Below the pieces are notes generated by a model. It was given only the letters and a program-made list of their open reading frames with translations, was not told the DNA's origin and did not search any database. A DNA stretch of 14,344 nucleotides, from the NCBI GenBank assembly GCA_051953655.1, contig JBQCIO010000360.1, positions 1 through 14,344 of the forward strand, in the 5' to 3' direction. Origin of the DNA: JBQCHF01 sp051953655. GTDB lineage: Bacteria > Actinomycetota > Actinomycetes > Motilibacterales > Motilibacteraceae. The translations under genes and the position numbers were made by a program. This document shows positions 6,936-13,316 of the stretch, one piece after another. Every line of letters begins with the position of its first letter. The stretch's first letter is position 1.

Positions 6936-8306
6936 TCAGCGGCGGCGCAGCGCCAGCGGCAGCCCGCCGCGGGGGCGCACGGTGACCAGGGCGTCCGGCT
7001 CGACCGGTGCTGCGCCCTCGCCGCGCACGAGGTCGACCGCGGCGGCGAAGGCGGCCAGCAGCAGGGTCCCCTCGACCAGGGCGAACTCCCGCCCCACGCA
7101 CAACCGGGGGCCGGCCCCGAAGGGCACATAGGCGCCGCGGGCCGGCTCCGGCGCCCCGGGCAGGAACCGGGACGGGTCGAAGCGCAGCGGGTCGGCCCAG
7201 GACCGGGCGTCGCGCTGCAGCACCCAGGGGCTCACCAGCACCAGCGCACCGGCCGGCACCGGAACACCGGCGAGCTCGTCGTCGTCGAGGGCGCGGCGCG
7301 AGACGACCCAGGCCGGCGGGTAGAGCCGCAGGGTCTCCTCGAGCACCGCGCGGGCCCAGGGCAGGGCGGGCAGGTCCGCCACGGTCGGCACCCTCCGCCG
7401 CTCCCCCGCGCCGAGGACCCCCACCGCCTCGGCGTGCAGGCGCTCCCGCGCCGCGGCGTCGTCGGCGAGCAGGTGGAACGCCCAGGACAGCGCGCTGGCG
7501 ACGGTCTCGTGACCGGCGATGACGAGCGTGATGATCTCGTCGCGCAGCTGCCGTTCGTCCATCCCGGCGCCCTCGTCACGCGCGGCGAGGAGCAGGTCGA
7601 GCAGGTCGCCCCGCGACGGCTCCGACCGACGGTAGGACTCGCGCCGGGCCGCCACCATGTCGAGGACCGCGCGGTCCAGCGTGGCGATCGCCCGGCGCAT
7701 GCGCGCGTTCCCCGGCGTGGGCCAGGTGAGCGGCAGCGGCAGCGGGCTGCGGGCGCGGGCCACCACGGCGTCCAGGGCCGCGAGCACCGAGGTGACCAGG
7801 GAGTCCGCATCGGAGCCGAGGTCGGTGCTGAACAGCGCGTGCCCGACGACGTCGAGGGTCGTGCGCATCATCGCGGCGTCGACGTCGACGACCTCGCCGT
7901 CGGGAAGGGCCGCCCAGCGGTCCAGCTGTCGCCGGGCCGCTTCGGCCGTGCGGTCCCCGACGGCGGCCAGGGTCCGCGAGTGGAACGCGGGCTGCACCAG
8001 GCGGCGCTGCCGCCGCCACAGCTCGCCGTCGCTGGTCAGCAGCCCGTTGCCGGTGACGACCGAGAGGGTGCGGTACTGCACCGTGCTCTTGTCGTAGTTG
8101 CGGTGGTTGTCCTGCAGCACCCGCCGGGCCGCCGCCGGCTCGTTCACCGCCAGCGCCACCGACGTCGGCAGCGGGAACTGCACGACGTCGCCGTGGCGCG
8201 CGGCGCAGTCGGCCAGGAAGCCGGGCGCGTCGCGGCGGATCCGCGGGACGGCCCGGAGCATGTCCCGCGGGGTGGGACCCGGTGCGAGCACCGGCGGGCG
8301 GCTCAC
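6936..8306 (-). CDS. Cytochrome P450 monooxygenase
   Basis: A 456-aa soluble heme-thiolate monooxygenase with every core motif in order: C-helix WRRQRRLVQPAFH (97-109), I-helix oxygen-activation segment AGHET (264-268), ExxR in EETLR (Glu324, Arg327), the FDPSRF meander (376-381), and the heme loop FGAGPRLCVG with ligand Cys403. The WRRQRR-type C-helix and EETLRLYPP K-helix resemble the CYP4/CYP102-like fatty-acid-oxidising branch more than macrolide P450s, but the substrate is unknown. No reductase or ferredoxin gene is adjacent, so electrons must come from elsewhere. GTG 8306 overlaps the TGA of the GroES-like gene (GTGA), which implies translational coupling. It is the last gene of the DUF3618-DUF427-GroES-like-P450 set. 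Confidence 0.93.
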   Translation of the reverse strand: MSRPPVLAPGPTPRDMLRAVPRIRRDAPGFLADCAARHGDVVQFPLPTSVALAVNEPAAARRVLQDNHRNYDKSTVQYRTLSVVTGNGLLTSDGELWRRQRRLVQPAFHSRTLAAVGDRTAEAARRQLDRWAALPDGEVVDVDAAMMRTTLDVVGHALFSTDLGSDADSLVTSVLAALDAVVARARSPLPLPLTWPTPGNARMRRAIATLDRAVLDMVAARRESYRRSEPSRGDLLDLLLAARDEGAGMDERQLRDEIITLVIAGHETVASALSWAFHLLADDAAARERLHAEAVGVLGAGERRRVPTVADLPALPWARAVLEETLRLYPPAWVVSRRALDDDELAGVPVPAGALVLVSPWVLQRDARSWADPLRFDPSRFLPGAPEPARGAYVPFGAGPRLCVGREFALVEGTLLLAAFAAAVDLVRGEGAAPVEPDALVTVRPRGGLPLALRRR

Positions 8307-8641
8307 AGGTAGAGGCCGGTCTGCCCGTCCTCGAGGCGTTCGGCCGCCACCGCGTGCAGGTCGCGCTCGCGCAGCAGCACGTAAGCCTGCGCGCGCACCT
8401 CGACCTCGGCCTTGTCGGCCGGGTCGTAGAGCACCCGGTCCCCCACCTCCACGGTGCGGACGTTGCCGCCCACGGCCACCACCTTGGCCCAGGACAGCCG
8501 TTTGCCCATGGACGCGGTGGCGGGGATGAGGATGCCCGAGGTGGAGCGGCGCTCGCCGTTCTCGGTGTCGACCTCGACGAGGACGCGGTCGTGCAGCATG
8601 CGCACGGGCAGCGCGTCGTGGGGTGCGGACAGGGCGCTCAC
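8303..8641 (-). CDS. Solitary GroES-like (Cpn10-fold) protein
   Basis: A 112-aa protein with a Cpn10 fold. MLHDRVLVEVD is the first strand. ERRSTSGILIPATA is the mobile-loop region, with a hydrophobic ILI triplet where GroES has IVL for docking on GroEL. KVVAVGGNVRTVEVGDRVLYD and YVLLRERDLHAV are the closing strands. It ends with an extension, AAERLEDGQTGLYL, that I recall from actinobacterial paralogues not linked to groEL. No groEL is nearby, so it is probably not the main co-chaperonin and its partner is unknown. GTG 8641 is used here; the homology begins at the in-frame ATG 8599, so the protein may be 98 aa. It lies 22 bp after the DUF427 gene and overlaps the P450 gene. Confidence 0.85.
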   Translation of the reverse strand: MSALSAPHDALPVRMLHDRVLVEVDTENGERRSTSGILIPATASMGKRLSWAKVVAVGGNVRTVEVGDRVLYDPADKAEVEVRAQAYVLLRERDLHAVAAERLEDGQTGLYL

Positions 8642-8656
8642 GCCCGCAGAACCTAC

Positions 8657-8677
8657 CCTCCGGCTACCAGCCGGAGG
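8657..8677 (-). other. 9-bp hairpin at the DUF427 / GroES-like junction
   Basis: CCTCCGGCT (8657-8665) and AGCCGGAGG (8669-8677) are perfect complements with a three-base loop. The hairpin spans the last codons and the TAG of the DUF427 gene and ends 16 bases before the GroES-like start. No T tract follows. It may tune the ratio of the two products or protect mRNA, rather than end transcription of a tight gene set. Confidence 0.45.
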
Positions 8678-9188
8678 TGCCCGGGGCCCCCTTGAACGGC
8701 CCCACCACGCGGCTGGTCACCCAGCCGCCGTAGAAGTCGCCGGCCTGCGCGCGGACCGCCTCGCCGTCCACCGTGCAGCGGTCCATCCGGCCCGGGTAGA
8801 TCGCCACCCGGTCGGCGAGGACCTCGTAGCCGGGCGCCGGGTCGGGGTAGCGCCAGGCCGCCCGCGGCTGCACCAGGCCGTCGCCGCCGACGACGTCGTA
8901 GTACACCGCCCGCCCCTTGAACTCGCACCAGGTCGTGCCACCCGGGGCGTCGGCCGGCACCGGTCGCAGCGCCCCGTCGGCGACGTCCGCCAGCGGCAGG
9001 TAGTACACCGGCGGGTGGCTGGTCTCGAGCACCCGCACGGCCGCGGTGGTGTCCGCCACCGACGCCCCGCCGAGCTCCACGACGACGCGCTCGGCCGTGG
9101 GGTGCACGGCAGGCGGACGCGGGTAGTCCCAGACGCTCTCCTGGCCGGGGCCCGGCTGCTCGGGCACCACGCCGCGGGGCGGTGTCAC
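8664..9188 (-). CDS. DUF427 domain protein
   Basis: A 174-aa soluble protein with one full DUF427 repeat plus flanks. Recognisable family signatures, in order, are VWDYPRPPAV, RVVVELGG, VRVLETSHPPVYYLP, TTWCEFKGRAVYYDV, AAWRYPDPAPGYEVLADRVA, YPGRMDRCTVDGE and GDFYGGWVTS followed by GPFKGAPGTSGW at the C-terminus. The fold is a small beta-barrel. The biochemical role of the family is not established, although the conserved Trp, His, Cys and Tyr residues suggest a ligand pocket. GTG 9188 is the start that includes the VWDYPRPP motif; no clear Shine-Dalgarno precedes it, which fits reinitiation from the DUF3618 gene 20 bp upstream. Confidence 0.85.
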   Translation of the reverse strand: MTPPRGVVPEQPGPGQESVWDYPRPPAVHPTAERVVVELGGASVADTTAAVRVLETSHPPVYYLPLADVADGALRPVPADAPGGTTWCEFKGRAVYYDVVGGDGLVQPRAAWRYPDPAPGYEVLADRVAIYPGRMDRCTVDGEAVRAQAGDFYGGWVTSRVVGPFKGAPGTSGW

Positions 9189-9208
9189 AACTGATCAGAT
9201 CTGGGCGG

Positions 9209-9478
9209 TCAGTGGCGACGACGGCGCCGCGAGCGCACGACGCGGATGAGCACGACCAGGGCCACGACGCCCACGACCGGGCCGATCCGCTCCCAGCGCG
9301 GCCCGGTGACGGGGTCGATCACCTGCGCCTTGGCGTCCTTCTTGGCGCGCTCGGCGAGGTTCTTCGGCGCGACGCGCACGGACAGCTCGTCGATGGTGCC
9401 GGCGAGGTGGTCCTGGGTGCGCTCGATGTCGGCCTTGATCTCGTCGGCGCTTCGGGGCGCGGAGCGCTGGTCCGGCAC
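9209..9478 (-). CDS. DUF3618 membrane-anchored protein
   Basis: An 89-aa protein. The start GTG 9478 is fixed by GGAGG five bases upstream, although the frame is open much further. Residues 9-36 (RSADEIKADIERTQDHLAGT and onward) form the amphipathic, coiled-coil-like DUF3618 helix. A positively charged middle (NLAERAKKDAKAQ) follows. A single membrane helix at about 64-81 (IGPVVGVVALVVLIRVV) leads to a strongly basic tail, RSRRRRRH. The arrangement suggests an inner-membrane protein with both ends near the cytoplasmic face. The function of the family is unknown. It is divergent from the peroxiredoxin gene (181 bp between starts), and I recall this neighbourhood recurring in actinobacteria. 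It is the first gene of the minus-strand set leading to the P450. Confidence 0.85.
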   Translation of the reverse strand: MPDQRSAPRSADEIKADIERTQDHLAGTIDELSVRVAPKNLAERAKKDAKAQVIDPVTGPRWERIGPVVGVVALVVLIRVVRSRRRRRH

Positions 9479-9506
9479 GGTGTCCTCCGACTGTCTCGCG
9501 GGTGGG

Positions 9507-9539
9507 CTGACGATGCTGTCTGACGGGCTGTGGCTGACG
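9507..9539. repeat. Three spaced CTGACG direct repeats in the divergent control region
   Basis: CTGACG occurs at 9507-9512, 9520-9525 and 9534-9539, with a spacing of 13 then 14 bases. It lies in the 181-bp region between the DUF3618 gene (minus) and the peroxiredoxin gene (plus), starting about 30 bases before the DUF3618 start. The spacing is close to, but not exactly, a helical turn and a quarter. A regulator-binding function is possible but unproven. Confidence 0.3.
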
Positions 9540-9659
9540 GGAGCGGCTGTCCCACCGTAGTGGTGCCCTACCCGGCGGGCGCGCCATCCCACCTCTCCGG
9601 CACGATGAAGGCGTCACCCCCGTCACCAGCCGCCTGGCCCCGTCCGAAGGAGCCCCCGC

Positions 9660-10136
9660 GTGAGCGAGCCCGTGCGCCTGCAGCCCGGCGACCCCGCCCC
9701 GCCGCTGGAGCTGCCCGACGCCGACGGCGTCACCCGCTCGCTCGCCGACCACCTCGGTCGCAAGGTCGTCGTCTACGTCTACCCCGCGGCGATGACCCCC
9801 GGCTGCACCAAGCAGGCCTGCGACTTCCGCGACGACCTGCGCTCCTTCGCCGCCGCCGGATACGACGTCATCGGCGTCTCCCCCGACGCCCCGGCCAAGC
9901 TGGTGAGGTTCCGCGAGGCCGAGCAGCTGCCCTTCCCTCTGCTCTCCGACCCCTCCAAGGAGACGCTCACGGCCTGGGGCGCCTACGGCGAGAAGAAGCT
10001 CTACGGCAAGACCGTCACCGGCGTCATCCGCTCCACCTTCGTCGTGGACGAGGAGGGCCGGATCGAGCGGGCGATGTACGGGGTCAAGGCCACCGGGCAC
10101 GTCGCCAAGCTGCGGCGGGACCTGGGGCTGGACTGA
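9660..10136 (+). CDS. bcp: Thioredoxin-dependent thiol peroxidase (Bcp/PrxQ-type peroxiredoxin)
   Basis: A 158-aa cytosolic peroxiredoxin that reduces hydrogen peroxide and organic hydroperoxides with electrons from thioredoxin. The active-site segment YPAAMTPGCTKQACDFRD carries Thr46, peroxidatic Cys49 and resolving Cys54, the five-residue Cys spacing of alpha-type Bcp/PrxQ enzymes. GDPAPPLELPD at the N-terminus, DVIGVSPD, FPLLSD and IRSTFVVDEEG follow the thioredoxin fold, with the conserved Arg in IRSTF. The length is typical. GTG 9660 has AAGGAG seven bases upstream. The last codons (LGLD, stop) lie inside a 13-bp tandem repeat, so the 3' end has been duplicated into the downstream spacer. 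Confidence 0.93.
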   Translation: MSEPVRLQPGDPAPPLELPDADGVTRSLADHLGRKVVVYVYPAAMTPGCTKQACDFRDDLRSFAAAGYDVIGVSPDAPAKLVRFREAEQLPFPLLSDPSKETLTAWGAYGEKKLYGKTVTGVIRSTFVVDEEGRIERAMYGVKATGHVAKLRRDLGLD

Positions 10137-10157
10137 GGGGCTGGACTGAGGGGCTGA
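10124..10157 (+). repeat. 13-bp tandem repeat over the bcp stop codon
   Basis: GGGGCTGGACTGA occurs at 10124-10136 and again at 10137-10149, followed by a partial copy, GGGGCTGA, at 10150-10157. The first copy ends exactly at the bcp stop codon, so the repeat unit contains the last codons and the TGA. It looks like slippage or a small tandem duplication. Confidence 0.85.
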
Positions 10158-10174
10158 GCGGAGCTCGCTGCCCG

Positions 10175-10180
10175 TACGAT
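10175..10180 (+). promoter_or_regulatory. Candidate -10 hexamer TACGAT for tRNA-Leu
   Basis: TACGAT fits TANNNT and lies 9 bases before the mature 5' end of the tRNA. A transcript starting 6-7 bases later would have a leader of only a few bases to be trimmed by RNase P. No good -35 is seen within 16-18 bases upstream, where the bcp-end repeats lie. Confidence 0.4.
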
Positions 10181-10189
10181 CAGCCGCGA

Positions 10190-10274
10190 GCGGGAGTGGC
10201 GTAACTGGCAGCCGCGCAGGATTTAGGTTCCTGTGCCTTCGGGCGTGAGGGTTCGAGTCCCTTCTCCCGCACCA
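10190..10274 (+). tRNA. tRNA-Leu (anticodon TAG), CCA encoded
   Basis: An 85-base class II tRNA. The acceptor GCGGGAG (10190-10196) pairs with CTCCCGC (10264-10270), A at 10271 is the discriminator, and CCA (10272-10274) is encoded. The anticodon stem CAGGA/TCCTG closes the seven-base loop TTTAGGT with anticodon TAG at 10224-10226, which reads CTA and related Leu codons. The long variable arm is GCC-TTCG-GGC. The T arm GAGGG-TTCGAGT-CCCTT contains one G-T pair. No intron or integrated element lies at the 3' end. Confidence 0.96.
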
Positions 10275-10346
10275 TGGCCCAGCGGACCGGGCGAGAACCT
10301 GACAAGCTGGGCGACCGGACCGTTGAGGTCCTGCGGGGGAGGTCGC

Positions 10347-10592
10347 ATGAGTGAGGCGCACGGGTCGGCGGCGGTGCCCCGGCTCGACCTGCCGCCCGTC
10401 CTGGCCGCGGCGGACGTCGACGGCGCGTCACCGAGCCGCGAGGCGCGCACCGTCGAGGACCTCGTCGCGCAGGTGCGCGTCGACGTCGAGGACCAGACCT
10501 CCGGCCAGCCCGAGCCGCCGCCGGAGCTGCCGGGCGAGCCCGTGGTCCCGCCCGTCGCGCTCTACGGGTGGAACCCCGGGCTGCCCGGCTGA
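10347..10592 (+). CDS. Small acidic proline-rich protein, unknown function
   Basis: An 81-aa protein starting at ATG 10347 with GGAGG 5 bases upstream, so it is very likely translated. I do not recognise it. It is acidic, has no signal peptide or membrane segment, and contains no cysteine. The middle part, REARTVEDLVAQVRVDVED (about 31-49), could be a short helix. The last third is proline-rich (PEPPPELPGEPVVPP) and ends in YGWNPGLPG, a short aromatic tail that could bind a partner. The protein is probably largely disordered. It follows tRNA-Leu after 72 bp and converges on the 10626-11225 membrane gene. Confidence 0.6.
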   Translation: MSEAHGSAAVPRLDLPPVLAAADVDGASPSREARTVEDLVAQVRVDVEDQTSGQPEPPPELPGEPVVPPVALYGWNPGLPG

Positions 10593-10625
10593 CACCTCGA
10601 GCAGGCGACCCCTCCGGGCCGGTGG

Positions 10626-11225
10626 TCAGGCGCTGGGGTGGGCGAACCGGTAGGCGATGACGGCGTAGAGCGCGACCAGCAGCAGCGGCCCGGGGGCGAG
10701 CACGGCGCCGAAAGAGCCGAGCACGAACACCAGCGGCCACAGACCGAGCACCCAGCGGGGCAGCAGGCCGCTGCGCCAGGCACCCGCGCTGAACAGCGCG
10801 TGCCCGACGAAGGTGCCCAGGGTGCCGACGACGTAGGTGGGGCCCCACTGGGCCTCGTGACCGATGACGACGCAGTAGCCGAGCATCACGACCAGCACGG
10901 CCAGCGAGACCGTGTTCACCACGACCCCGGCCAGCGCGAAGCGGTTGGCTCGCGCACCGAGCATCCGGTAGGCCGCGGCCAGGAGCACCATCGACGCCAG
11001 CCCGATCGGGACCCCGATCCCGGTGAACCAGTAGTCGCCGGCGTGCTGGTAGGCACTCCCGTCCTGCAGGTCGGCCGTCCGCGTGGCGAGCAGCGCGATG
11101 CCCGCGTAGGCCACGAGGGCGATGGTCCCCAGCGCCATGGCGGCCAGCGCGGTGCGCTGCGCGCCGTCCACCTCGCCACGTCCGCTCGTCCTCACGCGCC
11201 CGGCCGCGACGTCGATCGTGCCCAT
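10626..11225 (-). CDS. Six-helix membrane protein, unknown function
   Basis: A 199-aa protein starting at ATG 11225 with GGGAG 6 bases upstream. Although the frame stays open far upstream, that extension overlaps the kinase gene on the opposite strand and is not coding. Predicted membrane segments lie at about 27-48, 64-86, 95-122, 129-149, 155-175 and 178-193, after a hydrophilic 26-residue N-terminus. Conserved-looking polar residues sit in the loops (DYW at 64-66, GHEAQWGP at 122-129). I do not recognise the family. It is divergent from the two-component kinase gene and shares a 141-bp control region with it, so it is a plausible target of the adjacent response regulator (inference). Confidence 0.7.
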   Translation of the reverse strand: MGTIDVAAGRVRTSGRGEVDGAQRTALAAMALGTIALVAYAGIALLATRTADLQDGSAYQHAGDYWFTGIGVPIGLASMVLLAAAYRMLGARANRFALAGVVVNTVSLAVLVVMLGYCVVIGHEAQWGPTYVVGTLGTFVGHALFSAGAWRSGLLPRWVLGLWPLVFVLGSFGAVLAPGPLLLVALYAVIAYRFAHPSA

Positions 11226-11341
11226 GTCCAGCTCCCTGTGCTCGTGGTGGTCCGGCCGCCTCGGCCGGCAGCACCGGACGCTAGGGACGGGCAGCGCGGC
11301 GGTCGTCCGCCTCGACGCCGACCGCGCACCGTCCTCCCGGA

Positions 11342-11359
11342 GTCCTCCTTCAGGAGGAC
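11342..11359 (+). promoter_or_regulatory. Hairpin that sequesters the kinase Shine-Dalgarno
   Basis: GTCCTCCT (11342-11349) is the exact complement of AGGAGGAC (11352-11359); with a four-base loop, seven pairs form. AGGAGG (11352-11357) is the ribosome-binding site of GTG 11367, 9 bases downstream. A second GTCCTCC at 11331-11337 could pair with the same arm, so two alternative stems compete. This could keep translation of the two-component pair low or conditional. A DNA-binding dyad is an alternative reading. Confidence 0.5.
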
Positions 11360-11366
11360 CCGCGCG

Positions 11367-13316
11367 GTGAGCGGCCCGACCTATGCTCGGCCGGTGCCGA
11401 GGGCGCTGCGGGCGGCTGTCGGTCCCCTGCTGCGGCACCGGGACCTCGTGGTCGCGGCCGGGTTCGTCACCGCCGGGCTGGTGGAAGCCGTCCTGCGCCA
11501 CCACGATGCCGCTGCCCTGGCCTTCAACCTGCTGGGCGCCGCCGGGCTGGCGACGCTCGTCCTTCGACGTCGCGACCCGCTGCTCGCGGTGACCCTCTTC
11601 ACCGCCTGGTTCGTGGCCGGCTCCCTGACCCAGGCCTGGCTCCTGCCCGGCGAGCCCGGCGACGCGGCCACCCCGATCTTCGCGGTGCTGGTGCTGACGT
11701 TCGCGCTGGGCGCGCACGGCACCCGCCGCGACCTGCTGCTGGGCGCGTGGCAGCCGGTGCTGCTCGTGACGGTCGTCGACCTCACGGCACCGACCAGCGA
11801 GTCGCTCCCTGGCGCGCTCCTGTTCTTCACGCTCTTCCTCGTCGCCGCACCGGTGCTGGCCGGCCGCCTGGTGCTGGCCCGGACCAGGCTGGGCGACCGT
11901 CTCGCCGAGCAGGCCGAGGAGCTCGCCCGGCGGGCCGCGTCGGAGGCCGCGGAGGCGCTGCTCATGGAACGGCTGCGCCTGGCGCAGGAGGTCCACGGCG
12001 ACCTGCGCCACGGCATGGAGTCCCTCACCGAGCAGGCCCGGCAGGTCGTCGCGCGGCCGTCGCTCGACGGCGTGACCACGATCGAGCTGGCAGCGCGCGC
12101 CCTCCTAGCCCGCACCCGCGACGTCGTGGTCGCGCTCACCGACACCGCACCGCCCGACGCACCACCGGAGCCTCCTCCCGCCCCGAGCCAGGTCCGCCGG
12201 CCGGCCCCCCGGGACCAGGCGGCCCAGCCCTGGACCGTCCTCGGCGCTGCGGCCCTCTGCGCCGGCCTGCTGCTCGAGCTGGGCACCCTGCACCCGACGG
12301 TGCCGACGTCGGTGGCGGTGCTGGGCTGCGTGCTCACCGCGCTCCCCCTGGCATTCGCCTGGGCTCGCCCGCTCGCCTCCACGGCCGCGGTCTGGCTCGC
12401 CGTCGGGCTGCTCACGCGTCTCGTCGTGCCGCTCGGCGACAGCTTCAGCGCCATCTACCTGGTGTTCGCCACACCGTTCCTCGTCGCCGCCCTGCTGCCG
12501 CGGCGGCGGGCGGTGGCGGGTCTCGCCGTCTGCGTGCTCGGGGAGCTCGCCGCCTTCGGCCCGGACACGCTCCTGACCCGCGTCACGATCGGCGTCGCCG
12601 CCTGGATCGCCGGCGCCGTCCTCTACGAGCGGTCGGAGATGGTGCGCACCCTGCACGTGAACAACCTCGTGCTCACCATGCGGCGCGAGGTCGCCGCTCG
12701 CCGGGCCCGCCAGCAGGAGCGCGTGCGGCTGGCCCGGGAGCTGCACGACTCGCTCGGGCACGGGCTCACCGTGGTCGCCCTCCAGGCCGGCGCCGCGCGG
12801 CGGCGCTGGGGCCACGACCGGGCCGGCGCCGAGCAGGTGCTGCAGACCGTGCTCCGGGCCGCCGAGGACGGGCTGGCCGAGCTGCGAGCCGGGATCGACG
12901 GCGCCGACCTGCCCGTCGCGCCGAGCTCGCTGCACGATCTCGTGGACAGCGCCGCCGCCACCGGGCTCGACGTGCAGGCCGACGTCGACGACCTGCGCGG
13001 CACGGATCCGGACGCCGCCCTGGCGACCTACCGGGTGGTGCAGGAGTCGCTGACGAACGTTCTCAAGCACGCCGGGACGTCGACCGCCCGGGTCAGCGTG
13101 CGCCGGGTGGGGACGGAACTGCGGATCGAGGTCGCCAACGGGCCGGCGCCGGACCTGTCGCCGAGCAGCGGAGGGCACGGGCTTCCCGGCATGCGGGCGC
13201 GGGTGGAGGAGCTGGGCGGACGGCTGGACTGGGGCCGGCAGCGGGACGGCTGGTTCGCCGTCCGGGCCGTCCTCCCGCTGGCCGTGCCCACCGCCGCAGA
13301 ACGGGTGCCGGCATGA
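11367..13316 (+). CDS. NarL-system sensor histidine kinase with two membrane-DHp blocks
   Basis: A 649-aa inner-membrane kinase, predicted to autophosphorylate and pass phosphate to the regulator encoded downstream. From GTG 11367 the order is: six helices (about 27-168); a helical linker; LRLAQEVHGDLRHGMESL with His210; a Pro-rich linker (261-282); a second group of six helices (about 288-420); and the true HisKA_3 site RVRLARELHDSLGHGLTVVA with His460. A HATPase domain follows, with N-box QESLTNVLKHAG (Asn564) and G-box GHGLPGMRARVEELGG (603-618). The first DHp-like segment has HG instead of the H-D/E pair needed for autophosphorylation and no ATPase of its own, so it looks degenerate or repurposed. 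GTG 11367 has AGGAGG; GTG 11394 lies 6 bases after TATGCT and could start a leaderless message. The stop overlaps the regulator start (ATGA). Confidence 0.88.
   Translation: MSGPTYARPVPRALRAAVGPLLRHRDLVVAAGFVTAGLVEAVLRHHDAAALAFNLLGAAGLATLVLRRRDPLLAVTLFTAWFVAGSLTQAWLLPGEPGDAATPIFAVLVLTFALGAHGTRRDLLLGAWQPVLLVTVVDLTAPTSESLPGALLFFTLFLVAAPVLAGRLVLARTRLGDRLAEQAEELARRAASEAAEALLMERLRLAQEVHGDLRHGMESLTEQARQVVARPSLDGVTTIELAARALLARTRDVVVALTDTAPPDAPPEPPPAPSQVRRPAPRDQAAQPWTVLGAAALCAGLLLELGTLHPTVPTSVAVLGCVLTALPLAFAWARPLASTAAVWLAVGLLTRLVVPLGDSFSAIYLVFATPFLVAALLPRRRAVAGLAVCVLGELAAFGPDTLLTRVTIGVAAWIAGAVLYERSEMVRTLHVNNLVLTMRREVAARRARQQERVRLARELHDSLGHGLTVVALQAGAARRRWGHDRAGAEQVLQTVLRAAEDGLAELRAGIDGADLPVAPSSLHDLVDSAAATGLDVQADVDDLRGTDPDAALATYRVVQESLTNVLKHAGTSTARVSVRRVGTELRIEVANGPAPDLSPSSGGHGLPGMRARVEELGGRLDWGRQRDGWFAVRAVLPLAVPTAAERVPA
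11382..11387 (+). promoter_or_regulatory. Candidate -10 hexamer TATGCT for leaderless kinase start at 11394
   Basis: TATGCT is a good TANNNT match. It ends exactly 6 bases before the in-frame GTG at 11394, which would make that codon the transcript start. This competes with the Shine-Dalgarno start at 11367. A leaderless transcript would bypass the upstream hairpin. No clear -35 is seen. Confidence 0.4.

Noticed and set aside
10190..10346. tRNA-Leu as an attachment site for an integrated element
   Set aside because: No integrase gene and no direct repeat of the tRNA 3' end is present in the window; flanking genes are ordinary chromosomal ones.
11250..11279. CCGGCC/GGCCGG and GTCCGG/CCGGAC inverted repeats in the divergent region
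   Set aside because: They are composed only of G/C-rich words that pair readily by chance, and they overlap in mutually exclusive ways; not distinctive enough to call.
10638..11366. Upstream extension of the kinase frame on the plus strand
   Set aside because: The extension reads as a charged, motif-free antisense shadow of the 10626-11225 membrane protein, and a good Shine-Dalgarno marks GTG 11367.
11226..12011. Upstream extension of the 199-aa membrane protein on the minus strand
   Set aside because: It overlaps the kinase gene antisense, has no membrane or domain pattern, and ATG 11225 has its own ribosome-binding site.
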